The position numbers were made by a program, and so were the translations under genes. Shown piece after piece: positions 17,118 through 25,647 of a stretch of 64,000 nt of DNA. The stretch lies in the NCBI GenBank assembly GCA_015059285.1, contig SVAS01000001.1, positions 194,217 to 258,216 on the forward strand, in the 5' to 3' direction. The notes under the pieces are model-generated. The model saw only the letters and a list, made by a program, of their open reading frames with translations. It was not told the origin of the DNA and searched no databases. Origin of the DNA: Bacillota bacterium (GTDB taxonomy: Bacteria; Bacillota_I; Bacilli_A; RF39; UBA660). Position 1 is the first letter of the stretch. Each line of letters opens with the position of its first letter.

Positions 17118-18140
17118 ATGAAAACAGAAGACTTTAATTTTGAATTACCAGAACATTTAATTGCTCAAACACCTCTTAAAAAAAGAGATAATTCTAAACT
17201 ACTTGTTTTAGATAAGAAGACAGGCAATATAGAGCATAAATGTTTTAGTAATATTATAAATTATTTAAATGAAGGAGATGCTTTAGTTTTAAATGACACT
17301 AAAGTAATTCCTGCAAGATTATATGGAATTAAGGAAGATACTAATGCTGTAATTGAAATACTCATGTTAAAAGAAACTTTAGAAAATGTATGGGAATGTC
17401 TGGTTAAACCAGCTAAAAGAGTTAAACTAGGTTCAGTTATTAACTTTAGTAATAAATTAAAAGCAGAATGTATTGAAATAGGTGAAGAAGGAATAAGAAA
17501 GTTTAAATTAATATATGATGGAATATTATATGAAATATTAGATGAACTTGGAGAAATGCCTTTACCACCTTACATTCATGAAAAGTTAGAAGAAAAAGAT
17601 AGATATCAAACTGTGTATGCTAAAAATATTGGAAGTGCTGCGGCCCCAACCGCAGGTCTTCATTTCACTCAAGAATTACTAGAAAAAATAAAAGAAAAAA
17701 ATATTAAAATAGTCTATATAACTTTACATGTAGGTCTTGGAACATTTAGACCTGTAAATGTAGAAGATATTAATAGTCATAAAATGCATTCAGAGTTTTA
17801 TATTATGAATAAAGCAAGTGCTGATATTTTAAATGAAGTTAAGAAAAGTAATCATAAAATTTTTAGTGTTGGAACAACTTCTACCAGAACACTAGAAACT
17901 ATTATGAACTTATATGGAGAGTTTAAAGAATGTAGTGGATGGACAGATATTTTTATTTATCCTGGATATAACTTTAAAGCAATAGATAATTTGATTACTA
18001 ACTTTCATCTTCCAAAATCTACTTTAGTTATGTTAGTAAGTGCTCTAGCAGGGCGTGAAAATATTTTAAAAGCATATAGTGAAGCTATAGATAATGAATA
18101 TCGTTTCTTTTCATTTGGCGATAGTATGTTAATAAAGTAG
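17118..18140 (+). CDS. queA: S-adenosylmethionine:tRNA ribosyltransferase-isomerase
   Basis: 340 aa from the ATG at 17118; the GTG at 17106 is rejected because the GGTGGAGGG it belongs to is the ribosome site. The N-terminal [15 protein letters not shown], the [11 protein letters not shown] block, [10 protein letters not shown] and [19 protein letters not shown] are signatures of QueA. It transfers the ribosyl part of SAM to make epoxyqueuosine in tRNA wobble positions. tgt is not in the window. Downstream genes follow without terminator up to miaA, another tRNA-modifying enzyme. Confidence 0.96.
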   Translation: MKTEDFNFELPEHLIAQTPLKKRDNSKLLVLDKKTGNIEHKCFSNIINYLNEGDALVLNDTKVIPARLYGIKEDTNAVIEILMLKETLENVWECLVKPAKRVKLGSVINFSNKLKAECIEIGEEGIRKFKLIYDGILYEILDELGEMPLPPYIHEKLEEKDRYQTVYAKNIGSAAAPTAGLHFTQELLEKIKEKNIKIVYITLHVGLGTFRPVNVEDINSHKMHSEFYIMNKASADILNEVKKSNHKIFSVGTTSTRTLETIMNLYGEFKECSGWTDIFIYPGYNFKAIDNLITNFHLPKSTLVMLVSALAGRENILKAYSEAIDNEYRFFSFGDSMLIK

Positions 18141-18208
18141 GTATTATTATTCAAGTTCAAAATTTAAGAATATATAATAAGTTATTAGAAATTATACTAT
18201 CATTTGAT

Positions 18209-18970
18209 ATGAGTGAGATGGCTAAAGTACATGCTTGTTATTTAAATAAAAGTGGTTCAATAGAAATAGTTAGTAATTATTTTCAAAGCGAAAGTACTAG
18301 TTATGGTTTTAAATTTTCTGAAATGGTTAGACAAAGACAAATTGATTTTAATCCTAGATATTATAGTCATTTTGACCATACAAGACAAAAAGTATTTATT
18401 CAGTATACTAGAACTTTAGATGATGCTTTCGCTTTAACTCATGAAAGTAAACATTTTATGAATTATCTACCTAACAAGTCTTTTCAAGAAGAGATATTTA
18501 GTGAAACTTCATCAATTCTTTCTGAACTTCGTTTAGGTGAATATTTAAAACAAACAAGTTTAAAAAGGGCAACAGAGCTTCAAATTAAAAATATATTGTA
18601 TGATAATTATAATTCTTTTGAAGAGATAAAAAGAAATTTAAAATGTGTTCGTATAAAAGATTATGACCATAAAGAAGTTAATTCAAGGATAAAATATTTA
18701 ATAGGATTATTGCTTTCTATTTATATAAATAGGCATATAAAATTAGGTAATATAACTACAAGTGGTTATGAAAAAATAAGAGATCATTTAGAAAATATGC
18801 CACTTTCACAACTGGCTCACATCTTAGATATAGATATTAATTTAGATAATAATATATTAAATATAAGTGAAGGTGGTTTATTAAAATTAGAAGATAGTTA
18901 TAAACTTGAAATGAGTAGTTTATTTAGAAAAGAGGATAAATGTTATGAGAAATGTAGGAACTGTGGTTAG
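18209..18970 (+). CDS. M3-peptidase-like zinc protein, small
   Basis: About 253 aa. TLDDAFALTHESKHFMN contains HESKH, an HExxH zinc motif, followed 24 residues later by FSETSSILSELRLGEYL. Order and spacing copy the active site of M3 oligoendopeptidase F (LDD..LAHELGH ... AEVASTFNE..L.EYL), but the protein is less than half the usual 560-600 residues. The ATG at 18209 has no ribosome site. The frame stays open back to 18125 with no ATG, GTG or TTG; an ATT at 18149 lies 7 nt after AGG, so a rare start is possible. It overlaps the next gene by 26 bp. Confidence 0.6.
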   Translation: MSEMAKVHACYLNKSGSIEIVSNYFQSESTSYGFKFSEMVRQRQIDFNPRYYSHFDHTRQKVFIQYTRTLDDAFALTHESKHFMNYLPNKSFQEEIFSETSSILSELRLGEYLKQTSLKRATELQIKNILYDNYNSFEEIKRNLKCVRIKDYDHKEVNSRIKYLIGLLLSIYINRHIKLGNITTSGYEKIRDHLENMPLSQLAHILDIDINLDNNILNISEGGLLKLEDSYKLEMSSLFRKEDKCYEKCRNCG

Positions 18971-20129
18971 AGGAATTCGTACTCCAATTATAAAAGAAAA
19001 TGATGATTTAGTTACAATCGTTGTTAATTCACTTTTAGAAGCATCTAAATCAGAAAACTTCCACTTTAGAGATAAAGATGTAGTTGCTATTACAGAAGCA
19101 GTCGTTGGAATTAGTGAAGGTAATTATGTTACTGTTTCAGATATAGCTTTAGATATAGAAAGAAAATTCCCAAGTAAAAAGATAGGTATTGTTTTTCCTA
19201 TTTTAAGTAGAAATCGTTTTTCAATGATTTTAAAAGGTATAGCTCGTGGTATGGATAAAATTACTATGCTACTTAGTTTTCCTAGCGATGAAGTAGGTAA
19301 TGGTATTTTAGATGAGGACAAATTAGATCAAAGTAAATATAATTTAGGTAGTGTATTTAATGAAAGTGCATATAGATTAGAGTTTGGTGATTTTATTCAT
19401 CCATTTACAGGTATAAATATGGTTGATTTTTATAAAGAATTAGTTGAAAGTGAAAATTGTGAAATAGAATTTATATTTGCTAATGATCCCACTGAAATCT
19501 TAAACTATACTAATGATGTTTTAAATTGTGATATTCATACACGTTTTAGAACAAAAAAGATATTAAAAGAAAAGGGGGCTAATGTAAGAGGTTTATTTGA
19601 AATTATGAGTGAACCAATTAATAATAGTGGTTTTAATCCAGAATATGGTTTACTTGGTTCTAATAAAGCAACTGAAGAAAGATTAAAATTATTTCCTAAA
19701 ACTGGACGTGAATTAGTATTAAAAATTCAGGAAGAACTAAAAAAACAAACAGGTAAAAACATAGAAGTTATGGTGTATGGTGACGGTGCTTTTAAAGATC
19801 CAGTAGGTAAAATTTGGGAACTAGCTGACCCTGTTGTATCTCCAGCTTATACTAGTGGATTAGAAGGAACGCCTAATGAAATAAAACTTAAATACTTTTC
19901 TGATAATAAATTTGCTAATCTAAAAGGAAATGAATTGAAAGAAGCTATTAAAACAGAAATCAGAAATAAGCAATCTAATTTAAAAGGGAATATGGCATCT
20001 CAAGGAACCACTCCTAGAAGGTTAACTGATTTAATAGGTTCGCTATGTGACTTGACTAGTGGTAGTGGTGATAAAGGTACTCCAGTAGTATTAGTACAAG
20101 GGTATTTTGATAATTTAGCCGATGAATAA
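18945..20129 (+). CDS. CofE-like F420-0:gamma-glutamyl ligase family protein
   Basis: 394 aa. The start RNVGTVVRGIRTPII and the block RDKDVVAITEAVV are typical of the CofE-domain proteins found in Firmicutes that make no F420. Later blocks include GSNKATEERLKLFP and GDGAFKDPVGKIWELADP, with many acidic residues suited to metal and nucleotide binding. Family members join glutamate through a GTP-dependent amide ligation; the substrate in Firmicutes is unknown. AGAGG precedes the ATG inside the upstream gene. The 3' end overlaps miaA by 8 bp. Confidence 0.75.
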   Translation: MRNVGTVVRGIRTPIIKENDDLVTIVVNSLLEASKSENFHFRDKDVVAITEAVVGISEGNYVTVSDIALDIERKFPSKKIGIVFPILSRNRFSMILKGIARGMDKITMLLSFPSDEVGNGILDEDKLDQSKYNLGSVFNESAYRLEFGDFIHPFTGINMVDFYKELVESENCEIEFIFANDPTEILNYTNDVLNCDIHTRFRTKKILKEKGANVRGLFEIMSEPINNSGFNPEYGLLGSNKATEERLKLFPKTGRELVLKIQEELKKQTGKNIEVMVYGDGAFKDPVGKIWELADPVVSPAYTSGLEGTPNEIKLKYFSDNKFANLKGNELKEAIKTEIRNKQSNLKGNMASQGTTPRRLTDLIGSLCDLTSGSGDKGTPVVLVQGYFDNLADE

Positions 20130-21012
20130 AATAATTGTTATAGTGGGTCCTACTGGAGTTGGTAAAACAAAACTAAGTATTGAACTTGCTAAAAAATTTG
20201 ATGGAGAAATTATTAATGGAGATAGTACTCAAGTATATAGAGATTTAGATATCGCAACTGCTAAAGTAACAAAAAAAGAAAAAGAAAATATAAGGCATCA
20301 TTTATTAGATATCAAAGATATTACTGAAGATTATACTGTTTATGACTATCAAAAAGATGGTAGAAAAGCTATTGAAGATATATTAGCTATAAATAAAACG
20401 CCTATTATTGTAGGTGGCACAGGTCTTTATATTAAAGCTTTGCTTTATGATTATAATTTTAAAGAAGGTAATATAAAAAATGATTATAGCACTTTCTCAA
20501 ACGAAGAATTATACAAAAAGATATTAGAAATAAATCCTGATACTAATATACATATAAATAATAGAAAAAAACTAGAAAGATTTTTAGATTATTACTATAA
20601 TACAGGCGAAATTATAGAAAATAATAAAACTGATAAACTACTTTATGAATGTATTTTTATAGGTCTTACAACAAGTCGTGAAGTTTTATATGAACGTATT
20701 AATAAAAGAGTAGATGTCATGGTAAATGATGGTTTATTAGAAGAAGCAAAAAAAATATATGATTCTAATATTAGAACAAAAGCTATTACAACTCCAATAG
20801 GTTATAAAGAATTATTTCCTTATTTTGAAGAAGAGAAAACTTTAGAAGAATGTTTAGAAGATATAAAACAAAAAAGTAGAAAATACGCTAAAAGGCAATA
20901 TACCTGGTTTAATAATCAAATGAGTATCAATTGGTTTGATGTTAATTTTGAAGAGTTTAATGAAACAGTAAATCAAATATATGAATTCATAAAAAAATCT
21001 GTTAATTATTAA
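20122..21012 (+). CDS. miaA: tRNA dimethylallyltransferase
   Basis: 296 aa, slightly short of the usual 300-315. The P-loop GPTGVGKTKLS, the motif NGDSTQVYRDLDIATAK and GGTGLYIKALLY are diagnostic. Late QYTWFNNQ matches the RQxTWFR family block with changes. It adds the dimethylallyl group to A37 of tRNAs reading U-initial codons. It overlaps the upstream CofE-like gene by 8 bp and the convergent rnjA gene by 11 bp at their stops. Confidence 0.95.
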   Translation: MNKIIVIVGPTGVGKTKLSIELAKKFDGEIINGDSTQVYRDLDIATAKVTKKEKENIRHHLLDIKDITEDYTVYDYQKDGRKAIEDILAINKTPIIVGGTGLYIKALLYDYNFKEGNIKNDYSTFSNEELYKKILEINPDTNIHINNRKKLERFLDYYYNTGEIIENNKTDKLLYECIFIGLTTSREVLYERINKRVDVMVNDGLLEEAKKIYDSNIRTKAITTPIGYKELFPYFEEEKTLEECLEDIKQKSRKYAKRQYTWFNNQMSINWFDVNFEEFNETVNQIYEFIKKSVNY

Positions 21013-21022
21013 CAGATTTTTT
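20992..21022. terminator. Bidirectional terminator, miaA / rnjA
   Basis: AAAAATCTGTTAA-TTA-TTAACAGATTTTT; both stop codons lie inside this hairpin. Confidence 0.85.
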
Positions 21023-22684
21023 AATATCCATAATTACGGGTAGGATAATAGGTTTTCTACCAGTTGTTTCATATATATATGGTGATAGTTGATTAATAAT
21101 TTCGTTTTTAATTTCGCTAAAATTAGTTTTATTATTTAATTTAGAATGAATAGCATTTGCACTAATGTCTTCTAATTTTTTTAATAGTTCTAAATTATCA
21201 TTTACTAAAACAAAACCACGTGTAGTAATATTTGGACTAGTAAGCAATTTATTGTTTACTATATCAATATTAGCAATAACAATTACAATTCCATCATTAG
21301 CCATAATCTTTCTATCTTTCATAACCGCATTAGATACATCTCCAATACGATTACCATCTACATATACATCCCCAGCTGGAATAATCCCATCTTTTTTAAT
21401 TTTTCCTTTATAAAGAGAAAGTACTTCACCATTTCCTAAAACAAAAGTATTTTCTTTTGGGATACCACATTCAATAGCAATATCTGCATGTTTCTTAAGC
21501 ATTCTATATTCTCCATGAAATGGCATAAAATATTTAGGTTTAATTAATCTTAGCATAAGCTTTAATTCTTCTTCACTACCATGACCTGTAGTATGTATAT
21601 CACTTAAAGATGTATTTGTATAAACTTCAACACCTTTTAAATATAATTTATTAATAGTTCTAGAAACACTTAAAGCATTTCCTGGAATAGTAGATGAAGA
21701 AAATACTACTACATCATCTGATTGTAATTTAATTTGTCTATGTGAACCATTTGCGATTCTAGATAAAGCAGCAAGCGGTTCTCCTTGACTACCTGTACAA
21801 AGTAAACATACTTTATTAGAAGGTAAGTGATTAGCTTCTTCTGGTGTAATAAAAATCTCTTTATTTTTTATATATCCACCTTGAATAGAAATATCAATAT
21901 TAGTTTCCATGCTTCTACCAAATATTGCAATCTTTCTACCATTTCTTTTACAAGTATCAACTATATGTTTTAATCTATAAATGTTAGAAGCAAAGGTAGC
22001 AATAATAATTCTACCATCTGTTCTAGAAAAAATATCAGATAAAGCTTCATCTACTTTAGATTCACTATTAGAAAAACCTTCATTTAAAGCATTTGTACTA
22101 TCTGAAAGTAATAAACTAACACCAAACTTACCAATTTTAGCCATTTTAAATAAATTAGCCATAGGTCCAATAGGTGTCAAATCAAATTTAAAATCTCCTG
22201 TAGTAACAATAGTTCCATTTGGTGTATGAATACATATACCATGAGAATCAGGAATAGAGTGAGTAGTTCTAAAAAACTCAACATCCATATTTTTAAACTT
22301 AACTTTAGTTTCTTCAGTATAAACAAATAAATTTTTATATTGAATATTTTTTTCTTCTAATTTTTTTCTAATTAATCCGATAGCTTGATTAGGAGCATAT
22401 ATAGCAGGAATATTTACTGCTTGAAGTAAAAAAGGTATACCTCCAATATGATCTTCATGCCCATGAGTTATAAATAAAGCTTTAATTTTATTTTCATTTT
22501 TTTTAAGAAATGTAAAATCAGGAATAACATAATCAATTCCCATTAACTCTCCCGCCGGAAAAGTAACACCCGCATCCGTAATTATAATTTCATTTCCGTG
22601 CATTACACAATACATATTCTTACCGACTTCACCAAGTCCACCGAGTGCAAATATTTTTGTGTCTACACCTTCAAAAAATTTCAT
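21002..22684 (-). CDS. rnjA: Ribonuclease J
   Basis: 560 aa. Metallo-beta-lactamase fold with FITHGHEDHIGGIP (HxHxDH), TTGDFKFD and, in the beta-CASP part, FHGEYRML; KPKYFMPFHGEYR is typical of RNase J. The C-terminal dimerisation domain (RKPIILPVIMDI) is present. RNase J is the 5'-to-3' exonuclease and endonuclease central to mRNA decay in Firmicutes. Length fits J1 or J2. GAAAGGAG precedes the ATG. It is monocistronic and divergent from the second pilin-like gene. Confidence 0.95.
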   Translation of the reverse strand: MKFFEGVDTKIFALGGLGEVGKNMYCVMHGNEIIITDAGVTFPAGELMGIDYVIPDFTFLKKNENKIKALFITHGHEDHIGGIPFLLQAVNIPAIYAPNQAIGLIRKKLEEKNIQYKNLFVYTEETKVKFKNMDVEFFRTTHSIPDSHGICIHTPNGTIVTTGDFKFDLTPIGPMANLFKMAKIGKFGVSLLLSDSTNALNEGFSNSESKVDEALSDIFSRTDGRIIIATFASNIYRLKHIVDTCKRNGRKIAIFGRSMETNIDISIQGGYIKNKEIFITPEEANHLPSNKVCLLCTGSQGEPLAALSRIANGSHRQIKLQSDDVVVFSSSTIPGNALSVSRTINKLYLKGVEVYTNTSLSDIHTTGHGSEEELKLMLRLIKPKYFMPFHGEYRMLKKHADIAIECGIPKENTFVLGNGEVLSLYKGKIKKDGIIPAGDVYVDGNRIGDVSNAVMKDRKIMANDGIVIVIANIDIVNNKLLTSPNITTRGFVLVNDNLELLKKLEDISANAIHSKLNNKTNFSEIKNEIINQLSPYIYETTGRKPIILPVIMDIKKSVNN

Positions 22685-22754
22685 AAAAACTCCTTTCTTT
22701 CAGTTTTAAAAATTTGACTATATAATTATATCTTAGATTTTAATTTTTGTCTAG

Positions 22755-22954
22755 TTTATAATTTATGTTATAGAAACCACTTTAAATAATATTTTATATA
22801 TAATAAAACTGTCAATGATAGCAAAATAAAACATTATGTTATTTACACTAAAATATTATGTTATAAAACTAATCTAGAACAATATGTTATACAAAGTAAA
22901 TAAAAGTATAAAAGAATAAAAAATTGTTCAAGATAAGAAAGAAGGAGTGGAAAT
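22755..22954 (+). repeat. Conserved pilin leader, copy 1
   Basis: About 200 bp that match 50619-50820 at most positions; the shared blocks include TTATGTTATAGAAACCACTT, TCTAGAACAATATGTTATAC and a closing TTGTTCAAGATAAGAAAG. Boxes ATGTTATA occur at 22765, 22858 and 22884, with ATGTTATT at 22836. A possible promoter is TTTACA (22842-22847), 16 bp, TAAAAC (22864-22869), weaker than in copy 2. Conservation outside coding sequence points to shared regulation or to recent duplication with the gene. Confidence 0.8.
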
Positions 22955-23995
22955 ATGAAACAAAACAAAAGAGGATTTACCTTAATTGAACTGTTAGCAG
23001 TAATAGTAATACTAGCAATAATAGCACTAATCGCAGTACCAGTAATAATGAATATCATAACAAGTGCAAGAAAGAGTGCATTTGAAGATACTGCATATGG
23101 ATTAATAAGTGCAGGGGAAATGTATTATGCTCAGGCTCTATTAGAAAATGGAATGACTAGTGATGTAGAATTCACAATTGAAGATGGAGAATTTGTAGGA
23201 GAAAACAAATTAGATGTTAAAGGGGCATTGCCAAAAAGTGGATCAATGGTAGTAACAAAAGATGGTAAAGTAGGTGTAGTGATAAGTAATGGCACTATGT
23301 GTGCTAAAAAAAGAGTAGATGACACAAAAGTAAAATTAGAAGAAACATTAGAATATTGTACATTAGAACCAACATTAAAAGAACTTTCAAAAACAAATGA
23401 TTTTGCTACCAGTGTAGATGAATGTGTAACAAGTGGAACATGTGCAACAGGAACAAAATTTGCAATAGAAGTCGCACCAAATAATATTCAAAACTTCTAT
23501 GTAGTAAGTGATACTGATAATAAAGTAACACTAATCATGGATAGAAATATTGGTGAAACAGTAGCGTGGATAAGTAAAGATGATTATATAAAAGCTGGAG
23601 GAACTGATGCTGAATGGAGCATAAATTTTGAAGAACAAGGATATTATGGTAATAATTCTAAGGGTCCTTTAACAGCAATAAATTATTTAGAAAGTCAAAC
23701 GGCAGTATGGACAAATATTCCTGCAAAAAATTACACATTAATAGATGATGGTGGTGGGGACAAATATTCAATTTCAAGAACTAATGCTAGAACAAGATTA
23801 ATAACGTATACAGAAGCAAATAATTTAATTTATTCAACCAGTTGGTTATTTGAAAATGGCGATCATTGGACAAGTGGAGCTTATAAAACTAATTTTTTTA
23901 TTGCTTATGATGTTACAACAGGGTTTATTAATACAAATTATGTTAATACTGAACATAACTCTGGTGTGCGTCCAGTAATAGAAATTTCAAAATAA
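22955..23995 (+). CDS. Type IV pilin-like protein 2 with large C-terminal domain
   Basis: 346 aa. KQNKRG/FTLIE is a class III prepilin site with Glu +5, followed by the same helix and stalk as the genes at 7538 and 50821; nucleotide identity over the first 270 bp is very high. The C-terminal domain shares LIMDRNIGETVAW, GPLTAINYLE, VWTNIPAKNYTL and the end SGVRPVIEISK. It has an insert after IGETVAW (KDDYIKAGGTDAEW) also found in the third gene. Its segment before GVRPV (AYDVTTGFINTNYVNTEHN) lacks the YWLS start of the other two. AAGGAG lies 7 nt before the ATG. Transcribed alone. Confidence 0.8.
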   Translation: MKQNKRGFTLIELLAVIVILAIIALIAVPVIMNIITSARKSAFEDTAYGLISAGEMYYAQALLENGMTSDVEFTIEDGEFVGENKLDVKGALPKSGSMVVTKDGKVGVVISNGTMCAKKRVDDTKVKLEETLEYCTLEPTLKELSKTNDFATSVDECVTSGTCATGTKFAIEVAPNNIQNFYVVSDTDNKVTLIMDRNIGETVAWISKDDYIKAGGTDAEWSINFEEQGYYGNNSKGPLTAINYLESQTAVWTNIPAKNYTLIDDGGGDKYSISRTNARTRLITYTEANNLIYSTSWLFENGDHWTSGAYKTNFFIAYDVTTGFINTNYVNTEHNSGVRPVIEISK

Positions 23996-24009
23996 TAAAA
24001 CTAATTATA

Positions 24010-24040
24010 AGAGCATATGCTTAATACATATGCTTTTTTT
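24010..24040 (+). terminator. Terminator of pilin-like gene 2
   Basis: AGCATATG-CTTAATA-CATATGCT followed by T7. Confidence 0.8.
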
Positions 24041-24080
24041 GTTAAATAATAATAAATATTTATAATAAATGCTAAAGTCG

Positions 24081-24089
24081 TGATATAAT
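24081..24089 (+). promoter_or_regulatory. Extended -10 of ftsY
   Basis: TGATATAAT, 27 bp before the ATG; no -35 of quality. Confidence 0.55.
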
Positions 24090-24115
24090 ATAAGAAGATA
24101 AGAAAAGGTGAAATA

Positions 24116-25123
24116 ATGGGACTATTTGATAAATTAAAAAATATATTTAATTCAAATGAAAAAAATCATATAGAAGAAAAAGAAGATATTATAAGTTATG
24201 ATAAAGGTCTTGAAAAAACGAGAAATGTTTTTGTTTCTAAATTAAGTCTTTTAAATAATAAATATAAAAAAGTTAGTGAAGAATATTTTGAAGAATTAGA
24301 AGAAATATTAATTATGGCTGATATTGGTGTAGAGACTGTTATGAATTTTATTGATAAACTAAAAAAACGTGTTAAAAATGAAAATATAACAGATTCTAAA
24401 GACTTAATGGAAGTTATAGTTGATGAGATGTTTATAATTTATATTAATAATGAAGTATTAGTAAATAAAATTAATTATAGTGAAATGGGTCCTACTGTAA
24501 TTTTGTTTGTAGGTGTTAATGGAGCTGGAAAAACCACTACTATTGGTAAACTTGCTTATAAGTTAGTAAATGAAGGTAAAAAAGTAATGATGATAGCAGG
24601 AGATACTTTTAGAGCAGGAGCTATTGAACAAATAGAGGTTTGGTCTAAAAGAGTAGGTTGTGATATTATCTATAAAGATACTACTGACGCTGCTAGTGTT
24701 ATTTTTGATGGTTTAACAAAAGCTAAAGAAGAAAATTATGATGTAGTATTAGTAGATACGGCTGGACGTCTTCAAAACAAAACAAATTTAATGAATGAAC
24801 TTGAAAAAATAAATAAGGTAATAGGTAGAATTATTCCTAATGCTCCACATGAAACATTATTAGTAATTGATGCCACAACTGGTCAAAATGGTATTAGTCA
24901 AGCTAAAAGCTTTAAAGAAATAACTAATATTACAGGAATTGTTTTAAGCAAATTAGATGGTACTGCTAAAGGGGGTATAGTTTTAGCTATTAAAGAAAAT
25001 GTAGGAATACCTGTTAAATTTGTGGGACTTGGTGAAAAACTAGAAGATTTAAGAGTATTTGATATTGAAAAATATATATATGGATTATTTAAAGATTTGG
25101 TAGGTGGAAATGATGAAAAATAA
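24116..25123 (+). CDS. ftsY: Signal recognition particle receptor FtsY
   Basis: 335 aa. The SRP-type GTPase has GVNGAGKTTTIGKLA (P-loop), DTFRAGAIEQ, DTAGRLQNK, TKxD as SKLDGTAKGG, and the closing GLGEKLEDLRVFD. An N domain of about 90 residues precedes it, and the acidic A domain is short, as in Firmicutes. FtsY receives SRP-ribosome complexes at the membrane. AAAAGGTGA supplies the ribosome site. It heads a run with a small membrane gene and ylxM. Confidence 0.96.
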   Translation: MGLFDKLKNIFNSNEKNHIEEKEDIISYDKGLEKTRNVFVSKLSLLNNKYKKVSEEYFEELEEILIMADIGVETVMNFIDKLKKRVKNENITDSKDLMEVIVDEMFIIYINNEVLVNKINYSEMGPTVILFVGVNGAGKTTTIGKLAYKLVNEGKKVMMIAGDTFRAGAIEQIEVWSKRVGCDIIYKDTTDAASVIFDGLTKAKEENYDVVLVDTAGRLQNKTNLMNELEKINKVIGRIIPNAPHETLLVIDATTGQNGISQAKSFKEITNITGIVLSKLDGTAKGGIVLAIKENVGIPVKFVGLGEKLEDLRVFDIEKYIYGLFKDLVGGNDEK

Positions 25124-25343
25124 TATAGGTTTAGTTATTCAAACAGTACTCGCAGTAGCTATAGTAGCTTTTGCTTGTCTTTACTTTTTTGAAAATTCTG
25201 TTTTAGTAGTATTACAATCATTAATGGCTATGTTTATGTTTGTATTAGCTTATAATAATCATATGACTTTTAAAAGAGATAAAAAATTTACTATTACTTA
25301 TATAATAGTTGGTATTTTAATTATAGGCTCAATTATTTTTTAA
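25113..25343 (+). CDS. Unknown small membrane protein
   Basis: About 76 aa from the ATG at 25113, preceded by TAGGTGG; it overlaps the end of ftsY by 11 bp. Two or three hydrophobic segments (about 5-22, 27-45 and 57-74) separated by a basic loop (FKRDKK). The stop overlaps the ylxM ATG by one base. It resembles short membrane proteins encoded in Firmicute housekeeping operons, but I do not recognise a family. Confidence 0.55.
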   Translation: MKNNIGLVIQTVLAVAIVAFACLYFFENSVLVVLQSLMAMFMFVLAYNNHMTFKRDKKFTITYIIVGILIIGSIIF

Positions 25344-25636
25344 TGGAAAATAAAATTTTATATTTAAATGATTTATATGATTATTATGGAAATTTATTAA
25401 CTTCAAAACAACAAGAATATTTTGAAGATTATTATTTAAATAATTTGACACTTTCTGAAATAGCTGAAAACAATAATATTAGTAGAAATGCTATACATAA
25501 GCAAATAAAAGACGCTGAAAGTAAATTAGAAATGTTTGAAGAAAATTTAAAACTATTAGAAAAAAGAAAACAAATAGAAAAACTAATAAAAGATTTAGAT
25601 AAAAATTTAAAGGAACAAATAGAAGAATTAATATAA
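25343..25636 (+). CDS. ylxM: YlxM-family helix-turn-helix protein
   Basis: 97 aa. LTSKQQEYFEDYYLNNLTLSEIAE is the family block, followed by the sigma-70 region-4-like helix-turn-helix NNISRNAIHKQIKDAESKL and a long charged helix. YlxM (UPF0122) is linked to the SRP pathway and usually lies beside ffh or ftsY, as here. Direct DNA binding has not been settled for the family. Translationally coupled to the gene upstream. Confidence 0.85.
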   Translation: MENKILYLNDLYDYYGNLLTSKQQEYFEDYYLNNLTLSEIAENNNISRNAIHKQIKDAESKLEMFEENLKLLEKRKQIEKLIKDLDKNLKEQIEELI

Positions 25637-25647
25637 GGGGATGACTT

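Noticed and set aside
22939-23002. Phase-variable homopolymer tracts before the pilin-like genes
   Set aside because: Runs near the start codons are short (up to four or five bases) and not inside the coding start, so slippage switching is not supported.
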